From the NCBI GenBank assembly GCA_902362975.1, contig CABIYO010000006.1:30453-94452 (forward strand): DNA of 64,000 nt. The letters are read 5' to 3'. The notes under the pieces were generated by a model that did no database searches, had not been told where the DNA came from, and saw nothing but the letters and a program-made list of their open reading frames with translations. Below, piece after piece: positions 45,751-55,094 of this stretch; the first letter of the stretch is position 1, and each line of letters starts with the position of its first letter. The stretch is from Caryophanales bacterium (GTDB lineage Bacteria; Bacillota; Bacilli; Exiguobacteriales; Exiguobacteriaceae). The position numbers and the translations under genes were made by a program.

Positions 45751-46447
45751 AATTGGCCATCCGTTTTCGTCTTTTCTCGAACGAGAAGGCGATGAATAAG
45801 ATATAAAACGGGACGGCGATGAACCAAAATGTCGGCCATTCTTTCCAACGGGCGAACATCATATACGTCACATAGACGAGACTGATGGTAATGATGAACG
45901 AGTGACGTGGCAATGGTACATCTTTAAAACTCGGGATGCGAACACGGCTGACCATCAACAAGGCGAGCCCTGTGAAGAAAATCGGTGTCAACAGTTCACT
46001 GACGCGGTCACCGAACGTTGTGATGACAGCGAGAAGTCCCCCGGCGGCCGTGATCGGGACACCAGAGAAGTAACTCGCTGCAACGTTTGTCGCTGATAAA
46101 TTGAAGCGAGCCAGGCGATAGGCGCCGAATAGCGGGAAAAGTGCCGCAAAAAACAATCCATAATTGCCGTAATCAATAAAGAAGGTGTAATAAGCGAGCA
46201 TCGCCGGTGCGACCCCGAACGTGACGATGTCAGCGAGTGAGTCCAATTCCTTTCCAAAATCGCCAGCGACCCCGAGCATACGGGCGAGGCGCCCGTCTAA
46301 ACTATCGAGCATCATCGCGATAATGATTAACAGTGTGGCGTTTGAGAAGTCACCACGTGCGGCGTAGACGATGGCGACGACACCACAAAATAAATTTCCG
46401 AACGTAAAGGAGTTTGGGACCCACGAACGGATACGTTCTTTCCACAT
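45749..46447 (-). CDS. pssA: CDP-diacylglycerol-serine O-phosphatidyltransferase
   Basis: 232-residue membrane enzyme making phosphatidylserine. The CDP-alcohol phosphotransferase motif is complete: DSLDGRLAR then GKELDSLAD with the required eight-residue gap. About six to seven membrane segments. Start at 46447 behind CTGGGGGC; the upstream frame overlaps the ybaK-like gene and lacks a site. No psd gene lies beside it in the window. Confidence 0.92.
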   Translation of the reverse strand: MWKERIRSWVPNSFTFGNLFCGVVAIVYAARGDFSNATLLIIIAMMLDSLDGRLARMLGVAGDFGKELDSLADIVTFGVAPAMLAYYTFFIDYGNYGLFFAALFPLFGAYRLARFNLSATNVAASYFSGVPITAAGGLLAVITTFGDRVSELLTPIFFTGLALLMVSRVRIPSFKDVPLPRHSFIITISLVYVTYMMFARWKEWPTFWFIAVPFYILFIAFSFEKRRKRMAN

Positions 46448-46466
46448 AATTTTGCCCCCAGTAAGG

Positions 46467-46931
46467 TCATTGGCTGAACCAGTGCCCGTTTGTAAATTGC
46501 AGTAAATCTTCAGGTGATAATTCGATTTGATAGCCGCGTTTTCCGGCAGAAATGGTGATCGTCTCTCTGTCTTTAGCTGCTTCGTGCAGATAGACAGGAA
46601 ACGGCTTCTTCGCTCCAATCGGAGAAACTCCCCCTCGAATATAACCGGTCAATGTCTCGAGCTCTTTCATCGGGATGGGCGATGCTTTCTTCGCCCCCCA
46701 AGCTTTTGCGGCTGCTTTTAAATCGATGTCACGCTCTCCAGAGATGAGAAAGAAGGCATATTGCTTTTTCTCGTTCATGAGACAAATTGTTTTATACAGT
46801 TCGTCGAGCGGTTTATTCAATGTCATCGCCACATGTTTAGCTGAGACATCGGTGTCATCAACTTCATACGTATGATAGGTGAACGGAATCTTCTTCTGTT
46901 TCAGTTGCCGAGCGGCGTTTGTCAGTTGCAT
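46467..46931 (-). CDS. ybaK: Cys-tRNA(Pro)/Cys-tRNA deacylase, YbaK/EbsC family
   Basis: 154 residues. YbaK proteins hydrolyse mischarged Cys-tRNA(Pro). The fold's hallmark segments are visible: ISGERDIDLKAAAKAWGAKK and LTGYIRGGVSPIG. Start at 46931, with GAAAGG 9 bases away; the ATG at 46940 touches that site. It lies 19 bases before pssA and may be cotranscribed. Confidence 0.88.
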   Translation of the reverse strand: MQLTNAARQLKQKKIPFTYHTYEVDDTDVSAKHVAMTLNKPLDELYKTICLMNEKKQYAFFLISGERDIDLKAAAKAWGAKKASPIPMKELETLTGYIRGGVSPIGAKKPFPVYLHEAAKDRETITISAGKRGYQIELSPEDLLQFTNGHWFSQ

Positions 46932-47081
46932 CTGACTCATCCTTTCGTGACCGACTCCTTTTAGAATAGCAAATCAACCAACTTCCCGGCAATTGAACTT
47001 CAAAAAACTTTTCAGTAAAGGAAGGAGTTTGAAGGAATGACGAAGAAATGAACAATGATTCATTTTGAAGGGGGAATGAAA

Positions 47082-47816
47082 ATGGAGACGATTCAATTGA
47101 CGACACACAATGGAGTAGGGTGGTTGAAACTGAACCGACCTGAAAAGCTAAACGCCTTGAACGAGACGTTGCTTCGTGAAATGAAAACGGCAATCGACAC
47201 ATTTGAACAGGACGACGCGGTTCGTGTCATCGTCCTTGTTGGAGAGGGACGAGCGTTCTCATCCGGACAAGATTTAACGATCGAGAGCGATGCGGACTAT
47301 GGGGAATATTTAGAAGACGTGTATCATCCACTCGTACTTACGCTTTTCTCATGTCAGAAACCACTCATCGCAGGGATTCACGGTGTCGTGGCTGGAGCAG
47401 GACTCAGTTTGGCACTCGCAGCAGACGTTCGAATCGTCGCCAAGTCGACGAAGTTCAGCTCGGCGTTCATTAAAATCGGGTTGGTCGCAGATGCGGGCGG
47501 CCCATATCACTTACGTCGACTCATGCGCGACGACCTCGCAATAGATTGGCTCTGGAGTGGCAGTACGATTGACTCGGAGACCGCGCGTACATTCGGGCTC
47601 GTCACTGAGCTCGTGGAAGATGCAATGTATACGGAGCGATTGACTTCATATGCGGAGACACTCGCTAGGAAATCACCGGTCGCTGTTCAAGGGATGAAGG
47701 CGCTCATGCGAGCCGCTTCATTTGAGGACGGATTGAATGAAGAAATCAAATGGCAACGGAAGTGTGGGGACACGGACGTGCACCGCCAAGCGATGCAGGC
47801 ATTCTTGATGAAATGA
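47082..47816 (+). CDS. Enoyl-CoA hydratase/isomerase family protein
   Basis: 244-residue crotonase-fold enzyme. The oxyanion-hole segments are GRAFSSGQDL and HGVVAGAGLSLALAADVRI, with GLVADAGGPYHLRRL carrying an Asp in place of the second catalytic Glu, as in PaaG-type isomerases/hydratases. Start at 47082, 7 bases after GAAGGGGG. It may serve fatty-acid or phenylacetate breakdown; lcfB is the only related gene here. Its GGGGAA ribosome binding site is complementary to loops of the small RNA. Confidence 0.88.
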   Translation: METIQLTTHNGVGWLKLNRPEKLNALNETLLREMKTAIDTFEQDDAVRVIVLVGEGRAFSSGQDLTIESDADYGEYLEDVYHPLVLTLFSCQKPLIAGIHGVVAGAGLSLALAADVRIVAKSTKFSSAFIKIGLVADAGGPYHLRRLMRDDLAIDWLWSGSTIDSETARTFGLVTELVEDAMYTERLTSYAETLARKSPVAVQGMKALMRAASFEDGLNEEIKWQRKCGDTDVHRQAMQAFLMK

Positions 47817-47841
47817 AAAAAGCGGCCGCGGCCGCTTTTTT
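47817..47841. terminator. Bidirectional terminator between convergent genes
   Basis: A5, then the GC palindrome GCGGCCGCGGCCGC (47822-47835), then T6. Shared by the enoyl-CoA hydratase gene and the MATE gene. Confidence 0.92.
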
Positions 47842-49198
47842 ACGTGGTTGATTTTGCTTCGAACTGGAAGCCTTTTTGTTGCCATGTCCCGTATTTCCAA
47901 CGACGGAACGCGAAGAATCCGCGGAACCACTCATCGAGGGAGAAGGCGAGCCAAATCCCAAGGATGCCGAGTCCCATTTGAAGACCGAACAAGTAGCTGA
48001 ACGCCACGGCGACGCCCCACATCGAGGCAATTCCGATCATGACCGGGAAGCGGACGTCCCCGACAGACTTCAATGATCCCATCAAGACGATGTTCATGGC
48101 GCGACCTGGCTCTAAAATGAGCGTCGCCCATAAGATTGGCACACCGACTGCGATGATGTCAGGGTTTGACGTGAAGAGACCGAGTAACGATTCGCTGAAC
48201 ACCGCTAGACCGAGAGAGGCGACGAATGAAGCGAACATGGCGATCTTCAATGTCTTGACGGCACGATGGTAGGCTTCTTTAAACCGTTTCCCTCCAATGT
48301 CCCTTGCGATCAAGAGCTGGGTTCCTTGTGCGATGGCAACGGTGAACAAGAAGGCGAGCATTGACAAGTTCATCACGTACACGCGAGCAGCAAGAGAAGC
48401 CTCACCCATCGTTGCGATAAATCCAGTGATGATAATTTGGGATGCCTGATACGATAAGTTCTCTCCTGCAGAAGGGACACCGATTTGAAGAAGCGATTGG
48501 ATGTCGTCTTTCTTCGGACGAATCACTTCTTTTAACGGGAAGCGAATCATGAGTTTCCGTTTGACGAGCCAGAACAAGAGAACCATCGCGGCGAATCGTG
48601 CGATCACGATGGCCCAGGCGACACCGGCAACACCTGTGACCGGAAGTCCAAACCAGCCGGTAACGGCAAAAATGGCACCGACGGCGGTGATGATATCAAT
48701 CAGAAGCGTCGCGAGCATGGCGTGTTTCGTCATCCCGTGACTCCGGAGGATCGAACTGAGCGCCATGATGAGCGCTTCGGTGAATAACGACAAGCCGACG
48801 ATTTGCAGGAACAATAACCCGTGCGCAAACAGTTCGGCCGATAGACCGAACAGGCGTAAGAACGTTTCACCGAACAAGAAGATGACGACGACCATAATCG
48901 CACCGAGCCACATGTTCAAACTGACGGCGGAGCGGGCGAAGTCACGACTCTTCTTCATGCGCCCAGCCCCGATGGCCTGACCAATCAAAATGGTCGCCCC
49001 GACAGACGTCACACTAAAGACGATCAAGAACACGTTTAAGATTTGGTTGGCAACCCCGACGGCCGAAGCGGCAGCGTCTGAGTAGTGAGCGAGCATCAAT
49101 GTGGCGATGATCCCGGTTCCCATATGGAGGGCAAGTTCGATGAAAATCGGCCACGACAGTTTGAACAGGGTGAGCTGTTCCGTTTGTTTCGTCTGCAT
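47840..49198 (-). CDS. MATE-family efflux pump
   Basis: 452 residues, 12 membrane segments in two similar halves. LGIPSAGENLSY-type loop (here IGVPSAGENLSYQASQ) and GQAIGAGRMKKSRDFARSA fit the NorM/DinF branch. It exports cationic compounds with Na+ or H+. Stands alone; AAAGGGAG precedes the start. Confidence 0.88.
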   Translation of the reverse strand: MQTKQTEQLTLFKLSWPIFIELALHMGTGIIATLMLAHYSDAAASAVGVANQILNVFLIVFSVTSVGATILIGQAIGAGRMKKSRDFARSAVSLNMWLGAIMVVVIFLFGETFLRLFGLSAELFAHGLLFLQIVGLSLFTEALIMALSSILRSHGMTKHAMLATLLIDIITAVGAIFAVTGWFGLPVTGVAGVAWAIVIARFAAMVLLFWLVKRKLMIRFPLKEVIRPKKDDIQSLLQIGVPSAGENLSYQASQIIITGFIATMGEASLAARVYVMNLSMLAFLFTVAIAQGTQLLIARDIGGKRFKEAYHRAVKTLKIAMFASFVASLGLAVFSESLLGLFTSNPDIIAVGVPILWATLILEPGRAMNIVLMGSLKSVGDVRFPVMIGIASMWGVAVAFSYLFGLQMGLGILGIWLAFSLDEWFRGFFAFRRWKYGTWQQKGFQFEAKSTT

Positions 49199-49323
49199 GT
49201 AGTGTATTCTCCCTTTTCTCTGTAATTCTTTCTGTTAACTATTTGTTTTGTAAAAATGTCAAAGGTCATCTTACTCCTTATGAAATGAAAAAGAAAGGGG
49301 TTTGCTAAATTATTTTTTAACAA

Positions 49324-49352
49324 AAAATCACCCGAAGAAATCAGGTGATTTT
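49324..49352 (-). terminator. Terminator of the neopullulanase gene
   Basis: 9-bp stem (AAAATCACC 49324-49332, GGTGATTTT 49344-49352) with T-run on the minus strand. Confidence 0.85.
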
Positions 49353-49357
49353 CGAAT

Positions 49358-51142
49358 TTATTTCAATTTCAGAATAGCAGCACTGAATGGCGCCAGTTCG
49401 ATTTCGAGTGAGTCGAGGTCACGGTCATGCAAGAGGTCCGTGGCTGCTCCTGTATAACCGAGCGGATTCAGCTTCGAGGCAGAGTCTGAGTTGTTGAAGT
49501 AAACCAAGTATGTCTCATCTTTCATACACCGCTCGATGATGACCGTATTGTTCGCATCGTCGACCAGGTTGAAGCGATACGAGCCGGCATTTGCGAGCAC
49601 AGGGTGGTCCTTACGAAGCTGGATGAGCTTTTGGATGTAGCGGAAGAGGTTACGGTCTTCTTTGGCCTCATCCCACGGCATACAGCGACGGCAACCTGGG
49701 TCTTGTTCGCCTTCAAGGCCAATTTCGTCCCCGTAATAAATACATGGGCTACCCGTATACGTCAGCATAGATGTCATCAAGAGTTTGAACTTGCCTTTAT
49801 GTCCTTTCGCCCGTGTCAACGCGCGTGGTGTATCGTGCGAATCGATCAAGTTGAAGGTGACTTCGTTGACGTTCATCGTGTTCATCATCTCGACACGCGT
49901 CAGTTCGTTACGGAACTCCGAAGCGGTAGTACGGTCGAGGGCGAAGTAGTTCAAGCTCGCATTCGTGAACGGGTAGTTCATGACGGCATCGAACTGATCA
50001 CCTTGTAACCAAGGCTGTGCGTCGTGCCAAATCTCTCCGAGGATGTAGGCTTCCGGGTTCGTATTTTTTACGACCTTGCGGAAGTCACGCCAGAAGGCAT
50101 GGTCGACTTCGTTAGCGACGTCAAGACGCCATCCGTCGATGCCGAATTCTTCGACCCAGTAACGGGCGACGTCCAATAAGTAAGCTTTTAACTCTGGATG
50201 CTCTGTATTGATCTTCGGCATGTTCTTTTCGAATGCGAAGGTGTCGTAGTTCGGCTTCGGCTCTGTCACAATCGGGAATTCGCGAAGATGGAACCAATCG
50301 CGATACTCAGAAGATGGTCCTTTCTCGACGACGTCTTGGAACCATGGGTGATGATATCCGACATGGTTGAAGACCGCGTCGAGCATGACTTTGATGCCGT
50401 TCTCGTGCAAGAGGTCGACCATCTCTTTAAATTTCTCTTTCGTCCCGAACTGCGGATCGATTTCCATATAGTCGAGCGTATCGTACTTATGGTTCGTCGT
50501 CGCTTTAAAGATCGGGCAGAAGTAGATGCCGGTGATCCCGAGTTCGACTAAATGATCGATATGATCGATCACCCCTTGGAAGTCGCCACCGAAGAAGTTT
50601 GTCGTCGTCGGCTCTGTCGAGTTCCATGGAAGCGTCCCTTCTGGGTCGAGTGAAGGATCGCCATTGGCGAAACGGTCCGGGAAGATTTGATACCAGACCG
50701 TATCTTTCACCCAGGACGGCGCATGGAAGACATCGATTGGGTTGATGAATGGGACACAGAAGTAGTAGCCTGTGTCATCAAGTGGTTTTTCTTCGAACCA
50801 TCCTTTTTCGGTATAAACGGCCGACTCTTGTCCATCATTTAAACGAAAACCGTAACGTAGACGTCGGAACGGCGGTTTGACGGCGATGAACCAATAGTCA
50901 TAGGCGTCGTCAAATCCAATCTTCTCCATTGGAGTCTCATATGTACGCCAGTAGCTAGGCTTGTCCGGATCGAAATTCCACATGGCCGGGTCTTCAGCGT
51001 GCCAATCATAGGGATCGTTCCAAATCAAATCGACCGATTCGATATCGCCTCGCTTTGTATGGAAACGAATGTGGATCGTCTCGCGGTCATATTTGTAGAC
51101 GAATGGGGACATGGCACGATGATAAATCGCTTCTTTCATCAT
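49358..51142 (-). CDS. Neopullulanase/cyclomaltodextrinase (GH13)
   Basis: 594 residues with no signal peptide, hence cytoplasmic. N-terminal CBM34-like domain (about 1-125), catalytic barrel with VKDTVWYQIFPDRFANGDPS, LDAVFNHVGYHHPWF, nucleophile Asp in GWRLDVANEVDHAFW, acid Glu in YILGEIWHDA and third Asp in NLIDSHDTPRAL. It would trim imported maltodextrins or cyclodextrins to maltose and glucose. It diverges from mdxEFG over a 370-base control region with several operators. Confidence 0.92.
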   Translation of the reverse strand: MMKEAIYHRAMSPFVYKYDRETIHIRFHTKRGDIESVDLIWNDPYDWHAEDPAMWNFDPDKPSYWRTYETPMEKIGFDDAYDYWFIAVKPPFRRLRYGFRLNDGQESAVYTEKGWFEEKPLDDTGYYFCVPFINPIDVFHAPSWVKDTVWYQIFPDRFANGDPSLDPEGTLPWNSTEPTTTNFFGGDFQGVIDHIDHLVELGITGIYFCPIFKATTNHKYDTLDYMEIDPQFGTKEKFKEMVDLLHENGIKVMLDAVFNHVGYHHPWFQDVVEKGPSSEYRDWFHLREFPIVTEPKPNYDTFAFEKNMPKINTEHPELKAYLLDVARYWVEEFGIDGWRLDVANEVDHAFWRDFRKVVKNTNPEAYILGEIWHDAQPWLQGDQFDAVMNYPFTNASLNYFALDRTTASEFRNELTRVEMMNTMNVNEVTFNLIDSHDTPRALTRAKGHKGKFKLLMTSMLTYTGSPCIYYGDEIGLEGEQDPGCRRCMPWDEAKEDRNLFRYIQKLIQLRKDHPVLANAGSYRFNLVDDANNTVIIERCMKDETYLVYFNNSDSASKLNPLGYTGAATDLLHDRDLDSLEIELAPFSAAILKLK

Positions 51143-51216
51143 AAGGAAAACACACCTTTCTTTATAGGGGATGACATCATTTTACAACATCGGGAATCGA
51201 TGAGAACGGATGTTGC

Positions 51217-51228
51217 GAAAACGTTTGC
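51217..51228. promoter_or_regulatory. Maltodextrin operator O1
   Basis: GAAAACGTTTGC, the AAACGTTT-type half of the regulon site, between neopullulanase and mdxE. A cre-like ATAAAGCGTTTACA follows at 51243-51256. The rest of this 370-base intergenic stretch holds the promoters and sites listed here. Confidence 0.6.
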
Positions 51229-51358
51229 TCAAGCAAAGGTTAATAAAGCGTTTACATTTTGTCAATTGCTGAAACGAATAAAAAGTGAAGATTTAAGAAC
51301 AAACATTTGAAAATTACATAAATGGGTCAACAGAAGTAAAAAAAGTGTAAAAAAAGAC

Positions 51359-51386
51359 TTGTAAAACGCTTACACAACTGTATAAT
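51359..51386 (+). promoter_or_regulatory. mdxE promoter with cre-like site
   Basis: TTGTAA (51359-51364) and TATAAT (51381-51386), 16-base spacer. TGTAAAACGCTTACA (51360-51374) overlaps the -35 box and resembles a CcpA cre site, one base longer than the usual 14. Confidence 0.6.
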
Positions 51387-51403
51387 GAAAATTGAGGTGA
51401 GGA

Positions 51404-51417
51404 TGCAAACGTTTTCA
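51404..51417. promoter_or_regulatory. Maltodextrin operator O2 (also cre-like)
   Basis: TGCAAACGTTTTCA, about 10-20 bases downstream of the expected mdxE transcription start. It matches the cre consensus at 13 of 14 positions and also the MdxR-type site. Confidence 0.65.
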
Positions 51418-51512
51418 CTACCGTGTCAATTTCGTAGCGGAGTTTTAAAATTGACGTGGTCGTGCGATTGCGCAAATCTGACCATACTATTTCCTTGGGG
51501 AGGTTTTTCATC

Positions 51513-52778
51513 ATGAAGATGAAAAAAATGGTAGCAGGACTTTCAACAGCAGTATTCGCATTTGGTGCACTTGCTGCATGTGGTGGCGGAACGGACAACG
51601 GATCTTCTAACGAAGGTGGTTCTTCAAGCGAGAACAAACCTGAAAAGATCGTCATCTGGGAAGACAACGACAAGTCTGAAACAACGAAAGAAGTTGCGAA
51701 GGCGTTCGAAGAAGAGCATGGCGTAAAAGTTGAAGTTGTCGAAGTACAGATGACAGACCAAAAAGACAAGCTTGCGCTTGACGGTCCGGCTGGAAAAGGT
51801 CCAGACATCGTGCTCGTACCACACGACCAGATCGGTACAATCGTAGACCAAGGTCACTTGGCTCCAATCGCTGACGAAGGATCACTTGACGCGTTCACAG
51901 ACTCTGCGAAATCAGCTGTCATGTTCGATGGTCAAGCTTACGGATATCCAAAATCAGTTGAGACACCAGTTCTCATGTACAACAAAGACTTGATGGCTGA
52001 AGCTCCAGCATCTATGGACGACCTTTACAAGTTATCAAACGATGTGAAAGCTGACGGACAGTACGGATTCCTCGCACTTTGGGATAACTTCTACTTCGCA
52101 CATGGTGTTGTCGCTGGATTCGGCGGATACGTGTTCAAAGAGGACGGTGGTGCACTCGACCCGACGGATATCGGTTTGAACAACGAAGGCGCGGTTGAAG
52201 GATTCGAATACATCGGTAAATGGTACGAAGAAGGCCTCTTCCCTAAAGGATTGATCGGAGAGTCTGGTGGTCAAGCGATGGACCAACTCTTCACTGAGAA
52301 GAAAGCTCATTCAGTCATGAACGGACCATGGGCTGTAGCTAGTTACACAGAAGCAGGCGTGAATCTCGGAGCGGCTCCAATGCCAACACTTCCGAACGGT
52401 GAGCCAATCAAGACGTTCATGGGTGTGAAAACATATGCCCTTTCAGCTTACACAGAAAACCAAGAGTGGGCTGAAAAGTTCCTTCAAGAGTTGACGAATG
52501 AAGAAAACGCATTGGCAATGTTTGAAACATACAACGAAATCCCACCAGTAGTAGCACTTGAGTCGAACGAGAAAATCACAGAGAACGAAGTTGCGAAAGC
52601 GGTATTCGACCAAGCAAAAAACGCAATCCCAATGCCGAACATTCCTGAAATGGGACAAGTTTGGGAGCCAATGGCACAAGCCCTTCAGCTTGTAGCGACT
52701 GGTAAACAAGATGCACAAAAATCTGCAGACGATGCAGTGAAAGTCATCGAACAACAAATCCAAGCGAACAACCAATAA
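51513..52778 (+). CDS. mdxE: Maltodextrin-binding lipoprotein
   Basis: 421 residues. Lipoprotein signal MKMKKMVAGLSTAVFAFGAL followed by the lipobox LAAC; mature protein is a type-I (MalE-like) solute-binding fold, with WALDNFYFAHG-like and AHSVMNGPWAVASY segments. It captures maltodextrins outside the membrane for MdxF and MdxG. Start at 51513 behind GGGGAGG. Codon use is unusually uniform (AAC, ACA, GTT), as in highly expressed genes. A stem-loop follows before mdxF. Confidence 0.92.
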   Translation: MKMKKMVAGLSTAVFAFGALAACGGGTDNGSSNEGGSSSENKPEKIVIWEDNDKSETTKEVAKAFEEEHGVKVEVVEVQMTDQKDKLALDGPAGKGPDIVLVPHDQIGTIVDQGHLAPIADEGSLDAFTDSAKSAVMFDGQAYGYPKSVETPVLMYNKDLMAEAPASMDDLYKLSNDVKADGQYGFLALWDNFYFAHGVVAGFGGYVFKEDGGALDPTDIGLNNEGAVEGFEYIGKWYEEGLFPKGLIGESGGQAMDQLFTEKKAHSVMNGPWAVASYTEAGVNLGAAPMPTLPNGEPIKTFMGVKTYALSAYTENQEWAEKFLQELTNEENALAMFETYNEIPPVVALESNEKITENEVAKAVFDQAKNAIPMPNIPEMGQVWEPMAQALQLVATGKQDAQKSADDAVKVIEQQIQANNQ

Positions 52779-52792
52779 GGAATTGAGATGAC

Positions 52793-52819
52793 GGGGTACG
52801 CCACATGGCGTTCCCCATC
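52793..52819 (+). terminator. Intra-operon stem-loop between mdxE and mdxF
   Basis: GGGG-ACGCC/GGCGT-CCCC stem (52794-52816), bulged, followed by a weak T-stretch. Probably lowers downstream expression or protects the mdxE 3' end. Confidence 0.45.
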
Positions 52820-52833
52820 ATTTTCTAGCATTG

Positions 52834-52847
52834 AGCAAACGTTTGCT
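52834..52847. promoter_or_regulatory. Maltodextrin operator O3, perfect palindrome
   Basis: AGCAAACGTTTGCT, fully symmetric, in the mdxE-mdxF gap. A bound repressor here would act as a roadblock on the permease genes. Confidence 0.7.
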
Positions 52848-52883
52848 TGATTGATTTGCTCAAATCGAAAGGAGAAACTGAGG

Positions 52884-54236
52884 ATGGCTGCAATTGCGAA
52901 CCCTAAATCACCGGACCAACGCCCGGACAAGCCTACAAACCATGCTCGGAACGCGGGACTACTTTCCATCATTCCGGGACTCGGACAGTTATACAACAAA
53001 CAATACGCGAAGGCGGTAGCGTTCTTTATCGTGGTCGTATCTTATTTTGCCGTAAACTATGATCTATTTTTCAAAGGGGCGGGCGCCGGACCAGGTGACC
53101 GTGGAGGACTTTGGGGATTGATCACGCTTGGTGAAGTGCCAGGACCTCGTAACGACCACTCCATCTTCTTGATGGTCGAGGGGATTGTCGCGTTAATTTT
53201 ACTTTTCTTCGGAATCGCGTTCTATGTTTGGAACATTCGTGACGCCTATCGTGTCGGTCGCGCTCGTGATCAGCATCTAAACCTACCATCGTTCCAAATG
53301 CAACTTCGCAACTTGCGTGACCATGGATTCCCATATTTGATGTTAATCCCATCACTCATTTTGTTAGTGTTTACCGTTATTCTTCCATTGATCTTTACGT
53401 TCTTGATCGCCTTCACGAACTATCGCTACAACAACGCACCACCAGCGAAACTTGTGGAATGGGTTGGATTCGAGAACTTTACACGTATTTTTGAAATCGA
53501 TATCTTCCGTGACACGTTTGTCAGTGTACTCGGCTGGACGCTTGTCTGGACGGTCGCTTCAACGACAGGTGTCATCGCGATTGGGATTTTCCTTGCAGTA
53601 CTCTTGAACCAAGAAGGACTTCGCTTCCGTCGTTTATTCCGTTCAATCTTGATTCTTTCATGGGCAGTCCCATCATTCATCACGATCTTAATCTTCCGCT
53701 CGATGTTCAACGAGTCGTTTGGGGTATTCAATACGACAATCTTGCCGGCACTCGGTCTCGACCCGGTTAACTGGATGACCGACCCGACGGCGACACGTAC
53801 GGCACTCGTTCTCATTCAATGGTGGCTCGGATTCCCGTTCATCATGACGCTCATGACGGGTGTACTTCAGTCGATTCCTGGTGACTTATATGAAGCGGCG
53901 ACGATTGACGGAGCAACAGTCTTCGACAAGTTCCGTTTGATCACATTGCCGATGCTCTTGTTCGCGACAGCACCGATCTTGATCACGCAGTTCACGTTCA
54001 ACTTCAACAACTTCAACATCATCTATCTCTTTAATGGCGGTGGCCCTGCTGTACCTGGACAAACGGCCGGCGGTACCGACATCTTGATTTCTTGGATTTA
54101 CAAATTGTCTCTCGGTGCCAACCCGCAATACGGACTTGCGGCTGCGATCACACTCATCTTGTCATTCTTCATCATGACACTAGCCGTGATCCAGTTCCGT
54201 CGGACAAAATCTTTCAAAGACGAGGATATGATCTGA
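52884..54236 (+). CDS. mdxF: Maltodextrin ABC transporter permease MdxF
   Basis: 450 residues. Start at 52884 behind AAAGGAGAAACTGAGG. N-terminal NPKSPDQRPDKPTN is soluble, then a long MalF-type membrane domain of about eight segments, with the EAA loop YEAATIDGATVFDKF that contacts the ATPase. LSIIPGLGQLYNKQ near residue 30 is an extra segment typical of Gram-positive MalF. The ATPase (MsmX-type) is not in the window. Confidence 0.92.
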   Translation: MAAIANPKSPDQRPDKPTNHARNAGLLSIIPGLGQLYNKQYAKAVAFFIVVVSYFAVNYDLFFKGAGAGPGDRGGLWGLITLGEVPGPRNDHSIFLMVEGIVALILLFFGIAFYVWNIRDAYRVGRARDQHLNLPSFQMQLRNLRDHGFPYLMLIPSLILLVFTVILPLIFTFLIAFTNYRYNNAPPAKLVEWVGFENFTRIFEIDIFRDTFVSVLGWTLVWTVASTTGVIAIGIFLAVLLNQEGLRFRRLFRSILILSWAVPSFITILIFRSMFNESFGVFNTTILPALGLDPVNWMTDPTATRTALVLIQWWLGFPFIMTLMTGVLQSIPGDLYEAATIDGATVFDKFRLITLPMLLFATAPILITQFTFNFNNFNIIYLFNGGGPAVPGQTAGGTDILISWIYKLSLGANPQYGLAAAITLILSFFIMTLAVIQFRRTKSFKDEDMI

Positions 54237-54237
54237 T

Positions 54238-55071
54238 ATGAAAAAACAAAAACGAATCAATTTGGCGTTCTCGTATGTCATCTTGACGCTTGCGTCGATC
54301 ATCATTCTCTATCCGATGCTTTGGGTTGTCGGCACATCGTTAAACCCGGGGCGTACGATTACGTCAACGATTATTCCGTCGAACCCGACATTTATTCACT
54401 ACAAAAACTTGTTTGACCTAACGATTTCAGATTATAGTTTATGGTATGTGAATACGTTGAAAATCGCTTTCATCACGATGGCACTCTCTGTCGTCCTGGT
54501 GACGATTACTGGATACGTCTTCTCACGTTACCGTTTCGTCGGACGGAAGAACTCGCTCGTCTTGTTCCTCGTCCTTCAAATGGTGCCACAGTTCGTTGCG
54601 ATCATCGCGATATATGTATTGCTCAACATGCTTAACCTTCTTGACACACATACAGCGCTCATCTTGCTCTATGCGGGTGGTGCGATTCCGATGAACACGT
54701 ACTTGGCGAAAGGGTACTTCGACACGATTCCAAAAGAACTTGACGAAGCAGCCCGCATGGATGGTGCCGGTCACCTCCGAATCTTCTGGCAAATCATCTT
54801 GCCGCTCGCGAAGCCGATTGTCGCAACGATTGCTCTCTTTAACTTCATGGGACCATTCAACGACTTTATCTTGGCATCGCTCGTCCTTCGTTCACCAGAG
54901 AAACAAACGTTGGCAGTTGGTCTTTACAACATGATTTCGAAAGAGTTCGATAATAACTTCACGTTATTTGCGGCAGGTGCGGTTCTATCAGCCCTTCCGA
55001 TCGTCATCTTGTTCTTCATGTTCCAACGCTACTTCGTTTCTGGCCTCACGGCGGGTGGTACGAAAGGATAA
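54238..55071 (+). CDS. mdxG: Maltodextrin ABC transporter permease MdxG
   Basis: 277 residues, six membrane segments, EAA loop ELDEAARMDGAGHLRIFW. Pairs with MdxF to form the membrane channel. One base separates it from the mdxF stop, so translation is probably coupled; the ribosome binding site (GACGAGG) is weak. Confidence 0.92.
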   Translation: MKKQKRINLAFSYVILTLASIIILYPMLWVVGTSLNPGRTITSTIIPSNPTFIHYKNLFDLTISDYSLWYVNTLKIAFITMALSVVLVTITGYVFSRYRFVGRKNSLVLFLVLQMVPQFVAIIAIYVLLNMLNLLDTHTALILLYAGGAIPMNTYLAKGYFDTIPKELDEAARMDGAGHLRIFWQIILPLAKPIVATIALFNFMGPFNDFILASLVLRSPEKQTLAVGLYNMISKEFDNNFTLFAAGAVLSALPIVILFFMFQRYFVSGLTAGGTKG

Positions 55072-55094
55072 TACTCGTAAAAGGAGGAAGCGAT

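Noticed and set aside
47817..47841. NotI-type GC palindrome as a cloning scar
   Set aside because: Flanking A and T tracts make it a natural bidirectional terminator between convergent genes.
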